Shown one piece after another: positions 47,000 through 58,207 of a stretch of 64,000 bases of DNA. Each line of letters opens with the position of its first letter. The stretch's first letter is position 1. The position numbers and the translations under genes were made by a program. The stretch lies in the NCBI GenBank assembly GCA_028583405.1, contig JAPTMU010000061.1, positions 445,764 to 509,763 on the forward strand, given 5' to 3'. Under the pieces are notes generated by a model that was not told the origin of the DNA, searched no databases, and saw nothing but the letters and a program-made list of their open reading frames with translations. This stretch comes from Pogonophryne albipinna (taxonomy: Eukaryota > Chordata > Actinopteri > Perciformes > Artedidraconidae).

Positions 47000-48340
47000 C
47001 ACTTCTATCCAGAGAGCTTTCCTTCATCTAACACTTTTATATTTATGTAATCAACGACTATGTCTTATTTGTAGTTTCCACTACCCTGATGTGTAATGAT
47101 GCATCATGTAGTGTAACTGCTTTTTCAACACTTATTTCTAACCTGAAAATCTGGACAATGCATTTCCATGATGGTCAAAACCACAATAAATACATGGTAC
47201 AGATAATCATTTTCAGCCTGTTTAATATTCAGGTTTACTCAATAACAGCTTTCTTCAGTGTGGCTTTATCAGAAATATTAAATAAAAGGGACAAAACTCA
47301 AACATAAATGCCAATATTATTAAATAAGTACTGTGGAATCTGCTGCATGTGCATCAAGCATTAATAACTGATCAGACACTCCATGAATGTGTGCATAGAT
47401 AGTTTAATGGAGTTCATGGTGTGCAGTGTTTAATTAGTAAGCAGTAGTAGTATAACAAGTCTACATCCAGTTATAAGAAAATAGCAGTAATGTTTCCTCA
47501 GAGTAACACTTTGAAAATCTCTTTCCATGTAGTACACTTCATCTTCTACACACAGTGGTATAGGGCAGTCTATGGTGGAAAACAGCAGGGACAAAGTGAA
47601 ACTGAAAAATGAATTAACACGGGAGAATCGAGTCAGTTTTACAAACAGATGCATAATTATATTTGTCAGAAAGTATTTGCTGTACAGCTCTTACTCGTAA
47701 ACAGTGCCTTTCTTACGGGTAAAAGCTGTGCTTCCTAAGGTAGGAGTGATATCTAATGTCTTATCTAATTATTTATCACTGGTTGGTCTTGGTTGGTTTC
47801 CCTAGCTACATTTACCATTTTCTGTAATTTATTTATTTATAACGTGATCTTCAAGTCAAAAGATTGAATACTTTCCGCCTGATTCTTATACATCATTTTT
47901 CAGAGTGTGTTAACAAAGTTTGCAATGATTGAGATTCCTAAGGTGTTCTTAAAGAATACGGATACTTTAATACAACTTCCTTACAAATATCAGTGAAACT
48001 TGCACTTTACAAATGCCACAGAGTCATCAGTTCGTATCAATCAACCAATGAAATGCCTTTCTGATGAGGGTCTTATGCTTGTTGCTGGGCAGGTTTTGTA
48101 CAGTGGCTTCTTTTGAACATCCTGTTAACGACTCTCTCCATAATAAAGAAAAGTACACATACAAATATATTACCAATTCTACTTAATAACAGTGTAGCAT
48201 CATCAGAAATAACAAGAAAAAGGGACAAAGATCAAACAATTAAACAAAATTGTCAATATCAATACATAATGGTGTGGTATCTGCTGCATGTGCATCAAGC
48301 ATGCCACCCCCCCCCCTTGTTTTAGGAATTGGTTATTTAA
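47000..48340. other. Spacer without recognised gene
   Basis: AT-rich, with a C-run at 48307-48315. No domain-bearing ORF. Nothing recognised. Confidence 0.5.
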
Positions 48341-48593
48341 ATGTGACTTTGTGATGAAATTGTTTTTTGTTCACTCTTCAGATTCAAGGAGGGTCTTTCA
48401 GCACTTCAGTTTTTAAACGCACTACAGCAACACCCTACTCTGCTGGCCCCGGTCCTGTGCCACTCTGAAAAGCGACTTACTGCTCTGGAACTTGAGCGAC
48501 TCTTCAAGCCTGACCTCAGTCCACCAGGGAGTAACAGGAGGCTTAGGGAAAGTCAAACTTTGGGCTACTGGGCAGACTATCTCCTCGATTGTG

Positions 48594-51500
48594 AATCAAA
48601 TCAAATCAAATCAAAGTTTATTTATATAGCACATTTCCAGACAACTTTAGGTTGCGCCAAAGTGCTGTACACGGATACAAAAACACACTGCAACAATCGC
48701 AGGACAGGTCAAAAACAACAAATATGAGGCAGACACAGTTAAAATACAGAACAAAAACCGTCATGCTCTGCTCAAGTTTAAAAGGCCAGAGAGAAAAAGT
48801 GCGTCTTCAGGGAGGATTTAAAAGCACCTAGTGTTTGGGACGACCTCACAGGCAAGGGCAGAGCGTTCCAGAGCCTGGGACCAGCTGCAGCGAAGGCTCG
48901 GTGCCCTCTGGTTTTTAACCTGGTTTTCGGCACTACCAGCAACATTTGGTCTGCGGACCTTAGAGCTCTGGCTGGGGTGTATCGCTGGATGAGCTCAGCT
49001 ATGTAGGCCGGTGCCAGCCCGTTTAGGGCCTTAAAAACAAATAAAAGGAGTTTAAAATCGATTCTGAATCGAACTGGAAGCCAGTGCAGTGAGGCCAGAA
49101 TGGGGGTAATATGGTCACGCTTTTTGTGGCCGGTCAGGAGACGTGCAGCTGCGTTCTTCACTAGCTGCAGGCGTTTTATGGATGCCTGATCCATGCCCAC
49201 ATATAAAGCGTTGCAGTAGTCAAGTCGTGATGTCACGAAAGCGTTAATTACCCTTTTTAGGTCTGTAAAAGATAAAAACGACTTGGTCTTAGCCAATAGT
49301 CGTATTTTAAAAAAGCAGGTTTTGACTACGCTGCTGACCTGTTTCTCGAACTTAAAAGTGCTATTAAGGATCACTCCAAGATTCGTTACAGAGGGGAGGA
49401 TGTTTTTACTCAGGGAGCCAAGAATGTCAACCTGGGAGGCCGGAGGTCGGGGTCCAAAAAAAATGACCTCGGTCTTGCTCTCGTTGAGGGTGAGGAAGTT
49501 TAGGCTCAGCCAAGATTTTATTTCAGCCAAGCAATCCATCAATTGCTGTATGGAGTTAGCATTAGCGAGAGGGAGATATATCTGAACGTCATCAGCGTAG
49601 CAGTGGAAGGGGATGTTGTGCTTGGAGAGAATTGCACCTAGGGGCAGTATATATAATAAAAAGAGGATGGGGCCCAGAATGGAGCCTTGGGGAACCCCAC
49701 AGGTAAGAGGGGCTTTAGCGGAAGAGAAGGCACCTAGCTGCACTGAAAGGCTACGATCTGTTAAGTAGGACCTGAACCATGCCAGAGCAGAGCCTGTGAT
49801 GCCTGCGGACTGTTTGAGCCGCGACAACAGAATGCTGTGGTCCACGGTGTCGAAAGCCGCTGACAGGTCCAGCAGCACCAGGATAGCTGGGCTACCTGAG
49901 TCGGCTGCTAGGAGGAGATCATTAAAAACCCTTAAAAGGGCTGTTTCCGTGCTGTGCATTGGTTTAAAACCAGACTGAAACTTCTCATGGATGCCATGCG
50001 TGGTTAAAAAAGACTGCAGCTGGGCGTAGATTACTCGCTCCAGGGCTTTGGATAAAAAAGGCAGCTGGGAGATGGGCCTAAAATTTGCAAGAATGCAGGG
50101 GTTTTTTTTTTTAAGAAGTGGCTTGACCACGGCATGTTTGAAGGCAGATGGGACACATCCTGAGCTGAGAGAGGTGTTTATAAGTAATAAAATACTTGCT
50201 CCAACTGAATCGAAAACGTCTCTGAGAAGGCGAGAGGGAATACTGTCTGAGGTGCAGTTTGTCGGCCGCAGGTGCATGACTACATCCGAGAGAGAAGAGA
50301 GTGATATAGGCTCAAAGTGGTCGAGGACAGCAGGACACAGAAGAGGAGCAGAATCTGGGTTAGCACTAGTGTGGGCTAGCCTAAGAGCAGATACTTTTTC
50401 AATAAAAAATGACAGAAATTTATCACAGAGAGTAGTCGATGGTACAATTGGAGAAACATCACAGGGATTAATGATCGAGTTGAGGAAATTAAAAAGAACC
50501 TGAGGTTTGTGGCTGTTTTTAGATATTAACAGAGAAATATGCTCTGTTTTGGCTGCTTTGACTGCCGTCTGATAGTCAGAAAGGCAAGCACGAAGGATTT
50601 CTAAGGAGACATGGAGTTTGTCCTTTTTCCATTTTCTCTCTGCACGCCTGCAAGCGCGTCTGAGAGCACGAGTACAGTCATTGAGCCACGGCTGTGGGAG
50701 AACTTTGGTGCGTCTGAGCGTAAACGGAGCAACAGAGTCAAGTATTTGTGTACATGTCGAGTCAAACATAGAGATAAGCTCATCAGCACTAAGCGCACAG
50801 TTCATCTCTAATTTACAGATCAGAGAAGTATTAAAAGCATCAGAAAACTGTGAGGCCGTCAACGGGTTAATTAAACGCAGACGACGTGCAGGGGCTCGCG
50901 ACTCGAGCCCTGCGCTAGGAATCGAGGTTGTAAACACAACAGGTAAATGGTCTGAGATACCTGTTGCTTCACAGATTTCACCCACAGATACAGATAGTCC
51001 AAACGATAATACTAAATCTAAAATGTGTCCTTTTTCGTGTGTTGGGCCAGCCACGGACTGAACTAGACCAAAAGAATCGAGGAGATTTAAAAAGTCCCTA
51101 ACCAGGGGTTTGGACTCACAACACACATGTACATTAAAATCTCCGGAGATCAAAACACGATCATATGACACCATGATCCCGGACAGAAAGTCAGAGAAGT
51201 CATTTATGAAGTCCTTATTGCATTTTGGCGGACGATATACAACAGCACAGAGCACAGGCGAGGCCGGATTTAGTTCAAACAGCTGTAACTCAAAGCTAGC
51301 GTAGCTTGTTACAGGGTGAAGCAATCGGCATTGGAGGCTAGCTCTAAACACTGAAGCTATGCCTCCACCATGGCCGGTGGTACGGGGGGAGCTGAAAAAA
51401 GTACAGTCAGGAGGAACAAGTTCAGAGAACGGAGTATACTCGCCAGCATGGACCCAGGTCTCCGTCAGAAACATGAAGTCCAGTTGGCGAGAGGTGAAGA

Positions 51501-52140
51501 AGTCATTGAGCAGAAACGTCTTGTTAGCTATTGACCTAGCATTTAGCAAGGCCATGCTAAGTTGACGTTTCGGCTCCGGTCTGACAGAGAGTGTAGAGCG
51601 CCTTAGCTGGCGAAGATTAGCGGGCTGGACACCGCGCGGGCCGGTCAATCCGGCTGGAGGAGCTGGAGGGGCTGCTAGCGGAACCAGCAGCGGCCGCTGC
51701 TCCGGAAGGATACGCCGAATCCAACGATGTCGTGTAGCGGGAGGGCCGTGGCATCCGAGGCGTGAAGAAGCAGCAGGAGAAGAAGAAGCAGCAGAAGAAG
51801 CAGAAGAAGAAGCCCTCAGGTATGTCCTAAGGTGTACCAGCGCACCAGCGCGCTTTCCCCGGCGTCTGAATCGCTTTCGGTGGGGCTGCCTTCGAAGGTA
51901 TGTTGGAATATCCCACAGTAGAGGGGGCGACGATGATGTATGGTAGTCGGAGGATGTGAGTTTTGGCAGCAGTATCAACTCCAATGAAGGTCTGAGGTGG
52001 AGGAGAGCTTGGCGATTGTAAGTGAGCAGAGCAGACACATTCTGACAAACAAATAAAATAAACAGCAACGCTAGTCCTAAGCTCAGGGAGCGGCAGGCCG
52101 ACACAGGCGCCATCTTCCCACCGTTGACGATGATCCTAGA
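48594..52140 (-). mobile_element. L2/CR1-type LINE, apparently full ORF
   Basis: The 3' end on the minus strand is a (TTTGA)n tail next to 'AAACTTTGATTTG' (48594-48620), then a 3' UTR with the common 'GCACTTTGGCGCAACC…' end. The 5' side is near 52140. It is inserted in the intron of the HECT-like fragment in opposite orientation. The long intact ORF points to a recent insertion. Confidence 0.85.
48778..52113 (-). CDS. LINE endonuclease-reverse transcriptase polyprotein
   Basis: An uninterrupted frame of about 1,111 codons from the ATG at 52113 (MAPVSACRSLSLGLALLFIL); an in-frame ATG 11 codons earlier also exists. A hydrophobic stretch in the first 30 residues looks like a signal peptide and is followed by a Ser/Pro/Arg-rich region. 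The apurinic endonuclease starts at about residue 195 (MALLNARSIANKTFLLNDFF) and has ISGDFNVHV and SDHLPVVF. The RT has NFRPISQLPFLSKALERVI, LVLLDLSAAFDTVDHSILL (motif A), GVPQGSILGPILFLLYILPL (motif B) and CYADDVQIYLPL (motif C). The thumb has SRLDYCNALYVGM and NAAARLLTG, and the C terminus has HWLPVRFRIDFK. All key motifs are present, so this copy may be functional. It catalyses target-primed reverse transcription. Confidence 0.93.
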   Translation of the reverse strand: MAPVSACRSLSLGLALLFILFVCQNVSALLTYNRQALLHLRPSLELILLPKLTSSDYHTSSSPPLLWDIPTYLRRQPHRKRFRRRGKRAGALVHLRTYLRASSSASSAASSSPAASSRLGCHGPPATRHRWIRRILPEQRPLLVPLAAPPAPPAGLTGPRGVQPANLRQLRRSTLSVRPEPKRQLSMALLNARSIANKTFLLNDFFTSRQLDFMFLTETWVHAGEYTPFSELVPPDCTFFSSPRTTGHGGGIASVFRASLQCRLLHPVTSYASFELQLFELNPASPVLCAVVYRPPKCNKDFINDFSDFLSGIMVSYDRVLISGDFNVHVCCESKPLVRDFLNLLDSFGLVQSVAGPTHEKGHILDLVLSFGLSVSVGEICEATGISDHLPVVFTTSIPSAGLESRAPARRLRLINPLTASQFSDAFNTSLICKLEMNCALSADELISMFDSTCTQILDSVAPFTLRRTKVLPQPWLNDCTRALRRACRRAERKWKKDKLHVSLEILRACLSDYQTAVKAAKTEHISLLISKNSHKPQVLFNFLNSIINPCDVSPIVPSTTLCDKFLSFFIEKVSALRLAHTSANPDSAPLLCPAVLDHFEPISLSSLSDVVMHLRPTNCTSDSIPSRLLRDVFDSVGASILLLINTSLSSGCVPSAFKHAVVKPLLKKKNPCILANFRPISQLPFLSKALERVIYAQLQSFLTTHGIHEKFQSGFKPMHSTETALLRVFNDLLLAADSGSPAILVLLDLSAAFDTVDHSILLSRLKQSAGITGSALAWFRSYLTDRSLSVQLGAFSSAKAPLTCGVPQGSILGPILFLLYILPLGAILSKHNIPFHCYADDVQIYLPLANANSIQQLMDCLAEIKSWLSLNFLTLNESKTEVIFFGPRPPASQVDILGSLSKNILPSVTNLGVILNSTFKFEKQVSSVVKTCFFKIRLLAKTKSFLSFTDLKRVINAFVTSRLDYCNALYVGMDQASIKRLQLVKNAAARLLTGHKKRDHITPILASLHWLPVRFRIDFKLLLFVFKALNGLAPAYIAELIQRYTPARALRSADQMLLVVPKTRLKTRGHRAFAAAGPRLWNALPLPVRSSQTLGAFKSSLKTHFFSLAF

Positions 52141-53214
52141 TATCATTTCTGGTGGACAACCTTTTACAACATTCCATGTCTGTAAAATGACTTTGCCCCC
52201 TGGGTACTAGAGCGTTGAAGGTTTGTAAATCGCTGTTTTTATAACTATTTCAGGAAACACATTGCCAAAATGTATCTGAACATGTTTTCTTTGCAGAAAG
52301 CCAGACTGCTGTGTCTTTGGAGGATGTTTTGATGTTTGCGACTGGGCTGACTTCATTTCCCCCATCTGGATTTGAACCATCGCCAGGAATAGAGTTCCTT
52401 GATGACTCTCCATTCCCAATGGCAAACACATGTTCCAACACATTGAAACTACCACTCCTTGACGCATACAATGTGTTTAAGTCCCAAATGGACTTTGGAA
52501 TGCAAAATTCTCCAGGATTTGTTTTTAAGTCTTGTGACTGGATGACCCATTGAGTACAGACTCTATGAAGGTTGTTCATATAGTCGTTGTTAGATGTGAG
52601 CATGTTTTTTTTTTCTCACAGCTCATGTTGTCCATTTAGTTTGGGACAAAATCAAAGTATTGTTCTATACCTATACAATTTTTATAAATACTCTGAACTT
52701 TGCTATACTTATTTCACATTGCCACCCATAGCTTCTTTGTTGTAAATCAGTCATTCATTCTCAGGTTTCCAGTGAGTCCACATGGTTGAAATAAGACTTA
52801 TACAGAAATGTTCTTTCTGCACACAATTACGCACACAACATAACCTTGTTTGTGCTTGCTAATTGGAGCGTTGTTTGTTGTTATTCCAGTTATATTTTAT
52901 AATGATTAAGATATTTATTTTATGACTATGCTGTGATTTGGTGATGTATAAATGACATTGAAACAAATATTGTGATTGGCTGGAAACCATGTTCATTTCA
53001 AAATGCTGTTTTTATTTTAAAATGTATTGGAATATCTTTTTTCTAAATAGAACCAGTCTTCAGATGAACAGGTACCATAATCATTTGGATACATCACAGG
53101 GGAAAGAGTAAATGCAGTCTGACAAACCATGAAACCAAGCATTGTTGAGCCCTGAAATCTGATTTGGAGTGGTGAAACAGTGCTACTGTACTTCTGAATA
53201 CCTTTTCGATTACT

Positions 53215-54937
53215 TTATAACTGAGCATATTCTTTCAGCTTCATGTACAGTTCTGATGCAGTCTCCCAGTTCTCTGGCTTCTGTAGGTCATTGCGCTCCA
53301 TAGCAAAGTCCAAGTACTCCCGCATGTGTTGGTCCCCACATGGAACTATAGACAGGCTTGTCTCAGGAACAGCATCCAATTCTGTCTGTTCAATCTCAAA
53401 TCCACAGTCCCTGGAGCCAAATCTATGTTAAACAGAAGACATAATAGTATTAATTTACATTTAAGATAAAAACACAAAGAAGTATCAATCCATCACCAAT
53501 GTATTACCTGTGTGGCAAGTATTACAGTTCATTGGGCACTCCTCCTGGACATGATGCTGTTCTGGAAGGGCGAATCCTGTGACTGTTCCACAGTCTCACA
53601 CACTCATCCAAGTCCTTCTGAATAACATCAACAAAGCAGAATCTCAGAAGGCACTGATGCTCGTGACTCCCGTTGAAGTATCCAGCGTCTCGGAGGTCTG
53701 CAAATAGCTCCATCCAGAACTGAGACCTATAGAAATTGATATATTTTCAAGTGAATTATTAAGCAATATACAACAATTCTACAAATTACATTAAAAGGTT
53801 ACCAGTAAAATCAACAACAAATCATTGAGTGTCTATTTAATCATTTATTTGCTTCACAACCTATAGTGCCTAGGTCCCCTCAGGGGCCGCTGTTCAATCC
53901 AAAACCCACGGTTAGATGGTCACAGTTTCTAACTTTATTTCTGCCAAAAATAAGTTCTAAAGAAAGGTCTTGTATAGTCGGGGTCATAGACTACAGGCTA
54001 TAATATCTATTATAATAAAAACGGATACACTTTAGCTAAGCAAATGTTGTTTGTCTGACAGTGTTGGAAAGTAATAGATAATCATGATACCTTCCCTTTT
54101 TTAATATGGACCACCAGGACTCGCTGATTAGTCATGGATGTGCCATACATGTGGCTGGACGCTCCAGAGTAGTAGTCATGGTGATGGTGACCGTAGGGTG
54201 CACTGAATTGCAGCCATAATTCCGTTCTCCGTGCCACAATCAGTCCGCAGCCTCATGGGGATGACACCGAGGTTTCGCACACATTTGAGGAAATATTGAG
54301 CGATAACTCTTGGGTTATTGTTTGTTGGACCACATTCAAGCCATAGTACTTTACGTGAAAATCCATCTATGCATCCTGAAAGGGCCACACCGAATGGCTT
54401 AAGTTTGTCATAACCGTCAGCATGCCACATTTAGTTCGGTCCCATTGAGTGGTAGGTTCTCCTTATAAACCTTCTGCGAGATCTCCTCTCGCTGCCTCGA
54501 GGGTTAAGCTCCCGGAGCAAATTCATAACATCATCTCTCTTCACTCGAAGACTGTACTTTTGTTTTAGTACCTGCCACATTGTTCGGTATCCAAACAATT
54601 GTCCAGGTCCACGAAGTTCCAACCTGATGGCGTTTATTACAGCGATTTGAGAGGAATAACCCTTTCTGCGGTAAAACCCGGCTTGATTCAGTTTGCTTTT
54701 AAGAGTCCGCAAACTGATTTTTACACCGTGAAAGGTAGACAACATGTCCACGATTACAGCATACGAGTGACCTTCATTAAAATATTGCACGCAATGATGC
54801 AAGATATCTGGTCCTTCTGTCTGGTCCGTGTCCTTTAAACACTCCAGAGATTGTCCACAAGATGAGCAAAACGGTGTCACTTGTCCCAGGTTGTTTCTAC
54901 AAAACGGACAAAACATGTTTAACGAACGTAAACACAC
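53215..54937 (-). pseudogene. Intron-containing integrase-core gene, decayed
   Basis: Three exons on the minus strand: 54937-54091 (donor AAG|GTATCA), 53726-53508 (acceptor TTTCTATAG, donor ACAG|GTAATA) and 53422-53215. Junction phases agree. N-terminal: a four-Cys zinc ribbon (CPFCRNNLGQVTPFCSSCGQ); a helix-turn-helix-like region follows. Then comes an integrase core: WHADGYDKLKPFGVAL (first Asp), GCIDGFSRKVLWLECG and LRTDCGTENG (second Asp). Exon 2 has FWMELFADLRDAGYFNGSHE. Lesions: TAA at 54433-54431 just before the first catalytic motif, frame changes near 54180 and 54110, and TAA in exon 2 (…PNEL-stop). Residues fit a DDE/integrase-derived transposon protein of fish; I cannot name the family. 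Nearby it converges on a HECT-like gene. Confidence 0.65.
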
Positions 54938-55029
54938 TCGTACCTATGGTCTTTCCGCCAAAACAAACTTAAATTTGAACCAATCACGTCACTTCCGGTA
55001 TGATGGACATTCCCTTTCCGCTTTGATTC

Positions 55030-55365
55030 TAGTTTGTAAAAGTGTTTCGTCAAATGTTAATGTGTGTTTCGGGAAATGTTAAAGTGTTTCAGTTATGGTG
55101 AAAGTGTTTCAGTTATGGTGAAAGTGTTTTGCATTTTGTTAATTTGTTTTTGTTAATCTTAAATTGTTTTGTCGTTGGTAAAAGTGTTTTATAAAATGTA
55201 AATTTGTTTTTAGCTTTGTAAAAATGTTTTGCATCTTGTTTGTGTTGTGCAATTTGTTTTCGATAATGTTTTAATGTTTTTCCTTGGTAAAAGTGTTTTT
55301 GCAAATGTAATTTTGTTTTATAAAATGTAAATTTGTCTCGAGCTTTGTTAAAGTGTTTCACACTT
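55030..55365. repeat. Degenerate T-rich tandem repeat
   Basis: Many imperfect units of about 20-22 bp built on TTNTTAAAGTGTTTT / GTAAATTTGTTTT. Unit length drifts and no unit is repeated exactly, apart from two of 'CAGTTATGGTGAAAGTGTTT'. Confidence 0.75.
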
Positions 55366-55387
55366 TTTAATTGTCCATTGCACTTCT

Positions 55388-55440
55388 CAGCCACCGTAGC
55401 TTGGATAAAAGCGTCAGCTAAATGCAATGTAATGTAATGA
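55388..55440 (+). mobile_element. L2-type LINE tail adjoining H2B promoter
   Basis: 'GTAGCTTGGATAAAAGCGTCAGCTAAATGCAATGTAATGTAATG' is the inverse of the tail at 7034. It ends about 40 bp before the CCAAT box of H2B. Confidence 0.7.
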
Positions 55441-55479
55441 TCTATGCACATCGTAGGCTCAGTCATGCGCAGATGATAA

Positions 55480-55532
55480 CCAATCACATGCGAGCAACAG
55501 CACAGCTATATTTGCATCGAGGGGATATAAAG
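55480..55532 (+). promoter_or_regulatory. H2B promoter: CCAAT, perfect octamer, TATA
   Basis: CCAAT 55480-55484, ATTTGCAT 55510-55517, TATAAAG 55526-55532. Confidence 0.85.
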
Positions 55533-55583
55533 AGACCGCGCTGTGTCTGTGAGGCACCGAGTCTGACCAACCTCACTCTCATC

Positions 55584-55964
55584 ATGCCTGCTGACGCACC
55601 CCCCGTCAAAGCGGCCAAGAAGGGCTCAAAGAAAGCCGTCGCTAAGAGCGTCAACAAGACCGGAAAGAAGAGGAGAAAGTCCAGGAAGGAGAGCTACGCC
55701 ATCTACGTCTACAAGGTGATGAAGCAGGTCCACCCCGACACCGGCATCTCCTCCAAGGCCATGGGCATCATGAACTGCTTCGTGAGCGACATCTTTGAGC
55801 GCATCGCCGGTGAGGCCTCAAGGCTGGCTCACTACAACAAGCGCCGCACCATCACCTCCAGGGAGATCCAGACCGCTGTCCGCCTGCTGCTGCCCGGAGA
55901 GCTGGCTAAACACGCCGTGTCTGAGGGAACCAAGGCCGTGACCAAGTACACCAGCTCCAAGTAA
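55584..55964 (+). CDS. Histone H2B, mosaic copy
   Basis: Complete H2B of 126 codons. I start it at 55584 because this gives the family N terminus; the upstream in-frame ATG at 55422 precedes the TATA box. The first residues (PADAPPVK) match the divergent copy at 19123, while the following tail (KSVNKTGKK) and Arg87 match the copies at 5001, 29800 and 62538. This patchwork is typical of gene conversion between H2B copies. Leader and promoter differ from the other copies (TATAAAG rather than TATAAATA). Its downstream flank leaves the shared spacer sequence within about 20 bp of the stem-loop, so it is not part of an H4-H2B-H3 unit. Confidence 0.97.
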   Translation: MPADAPPVKAAKKGSKKAVAKSVNKTGKKRRKSRKESYAIYVYKVMKQVHPDTGISSKAMGIMNCFVSDIFERIAGEASRLAHYNKRRTITSREIQTAVRLLLPGELAKHAVSEGTKAVTKYTSSK

Positions 55965-55994
55965 ACTCTGCTGCTGACATACCGACAACACAAA

Positions 55995-56010
55995 GGCTCT
56001 TTTAAGAGCC
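55995..56010 (+). terminator. Histone mRNA 3' stem-loop (H2B)
   Basis: Perfect GGCTCTTTTAAGAGCC, 30 bp after the stop. The purine element seen after other copies (CAAAGAGCTC) is not present here. Confidence 0.95.
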
Positions 56011-56339
56011 ACCCACTACATCTATAGACGTGTTCCTCTGTTTTGAATAAGTGTCTTGCACGATCCATGACTCAAATAGATGATATGTAAATCACTTTAT
56101 ATTATGTTGTGTGAGCTTATACTGTACAGCACTTTGGTCTGAAGGTTTTAAAGTGCTATAAATAAAGTTGGGTTGGACTTGACATGAAATACGTAAACTG
56201 TTCAAAGAAGCCACTTTCCACAATTACTCAGGCAAAACAACTTGTGCATAATTTAAAGACGAGGTGGTAGTACGAATAGCCGTAGAGACATGCCGTGCTG
56301 TACTTCCTCTTTATTTTTCATCTGAATGCATTATATCTG

Positions 56340-57970
56340 TCCAACAGCACCCTCTGGATACAACAGGACACACCACGTGGTTATTTTACTATTTAATATC
56401 AGCATCAGGAAAGCCCTAAACTTTCATCATTGACCCTGGAAAGATTATCAATTGCTTTTTTTCATCTGGTCAAGCCCAATAATATCACTTGTTTTGTGTG
56501 TCATGCCAGACAACTCCAGGCAACCTTTCATACACCACTTCAATTAGAAGAGGTTACTTTTTTATTTTTAAAACTGTCTTAAATTGTTTTGTAATAGACA
56601 TACACAAACCACTACATAAAAACATGTACACACAACTCATAAATACATACTTAAACACAACAGAACAGTATTTCAGACGGCAGAAAGGGAATTGTCCGAT
56701 CAGCCTTTGTTCAGTCACAGACTCAGTATGCTCCATGGTAGTCTGTGACTTGTCGAGGCTTTCTCTTCTCCTTAGCTCGGTTCCGATATGTTTTGTTTTG
56801 GTACAACTGTTAATTATTGTTTGATGTATTACCACGGTGCATCTGGTCTTCCATATCTGCATACAAGGGACGCAGAAGAAAACACTTTGGGGCTTTCAAT
56901 AAGTGATAGAATATATCCACCATATTTGTATTCATTTATTTAAAACAAATATATATATATACTTGGAAGTCCATTCCATTTAAAGGTGTATATTCATTTA
57001 TGAAATCAGCATATACTAATTTGTAATATGAGCCATGTCTCGCTCTACCTCTCCTTTTTGTCCACCTTGATTTATCCCCAACCCCAGGGTGCTTTCCTTG
57101 ATATTGCCGCTGTAAACATTTTAACAAAAGTCATTTTAAGTTTAATATCTAGGTCTACGTCTCCAAATACGCCTCCATATTCCATTCTTTTAAATAATAA
57201 ATGACGTTGAGTAACCTCCCTCGTTGTGCCCCACACCAAATGTACGTGTTTGTTTAATTATTTAATTATTTGGGAGGGGTTCAATCAGTTTATTCTCCCA
57301 ATTTAGGTCAGCACAGTTTTCATTACAGTCAAACCAAATATTTGTATTTCTTGTTTAATTTAACTTAAACGTTAATGGCATAAGTTAAGTTTCCTCTATT
57401 ATATATTTCAGATTTGTTATGATAATTCCCGGTTTAGTTTATCAATTTCAGTTTTCAAATAAGAAATATTTTCTTCACCCGTTTTAGATTTAACTTGAAT
57501 CTGTTTTAAAATAATATACTGTTTGATTAGAGTAACATATTTACTATTTGTAGCTTTATTTAATTCTCTCCATTTTAATTTAAATAAATGTTTTATCCTA
57601 TGTTTTAATGTTTCCCATAATCCACAGGATTGTACCGTTATCACATCCTGAGAAATTGTGGATTTGTTCACATTTTAGTATCACTAATTCTTATAAATAT
57701 TTCCTTTATCGAATATGGACCCTTAAGTTCTCTTAAGTCAGCACTAATGTACTTTGAACATAGGTTTCCCTGCAAACTGAATTTCAGTGGATACACATGA
57801 AGAATTGTTATTGCTCGAAGCAATCGAAGAGAAATGTCGGCTCAGAATTTTGTATAAAATGCTGCAATAACTTACCATTTATATACAATATTATATACTA
57901 TTGTCCTGCAGTTTAGTAACACTATGGAGTGGCCTTGGCTCCATACTTGCTCCATCCTTCTGTGTCATTT
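56340..57970 (-). mobile_element. RT-deleted Tx1-type LINE derivative, copy 3
   Basis: Same orientation as copy 1 and inverse of copy 2, with no piggyBac or hAT insertion, so it is the most complete copy. The minus-strand ORF at 57671-57417 (MNKSTISQDVITVQSCGLWE… to EIDKLNRELS) matches ORF2 linker codons of the full LINE (45150-45355, …IKLWETLKMRLKRFFKFK). After it the sequence passes within about 85 bp to the thumb region 'KILG' (about 57347), skipping the whole RT domain. Other ORFs in it are remnants of the C-terminal region. Confidence 0.72.
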
Positions 57971-58207
57971 CAGTGCCTTGCAAAAGTATTCAGCCCCCCT
58001 GGCCTTTTTCTTGTTTTATTGCACAAAAACATTTAATTCAATTTGATTTTTGCAGATGTTGTTTTTATTGATGTACACAACATGAATCTTTGAAGATGCA
58101 AAACATATTTTTCATTGTGAAAAAAACAAGAAATAATAATGAATAAGAAAAAACGTTGGCGTGCATAACTATTCACCCCCCTCCCCCAAAGTCAATACTT
58201 AGTAGAG

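Larger units (their letters stand above)
48382..52553 (+). pseudogene. HECT-type E3 ligase-like gene fragment, two exons, split by a LINE
   Basis: Exon-like segment 48382-48595 (acceptor TTCACTCTTCAG) encodes FKEGLSALQFLNALQQHPTL, then a linker ending in TLGYWADYLLDCE. Segment 52297-52553 (acceptor TTTTCTTTGCAG) encodes SQTAVSLEDVLMFATGLTS, FPPSGFEPSPGIEFLDDSPF and PMANTCSNTLKLPLLDAYNV, with a stop soon after NSPGF. The TC-N-LKLP context with its Cys matches the catalytic-cysteine region of a HECT C-lobe, and the set resembles fish G2E3-like proteins (from memory). An L2/CR1-type LINE lies between the two exons. The N-lobe and any N-terminal domains are not in the window, so it is a fragment. 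It converges on the integrase gene at 53215-54937. Confidence 0.65.

Noticed and set aside
55422..55583. Longer H2B ORF with upstream ATG
   Set aside because: The extra ATG is upstream of the octamer and TATA box, so it would not be in the mRNA.
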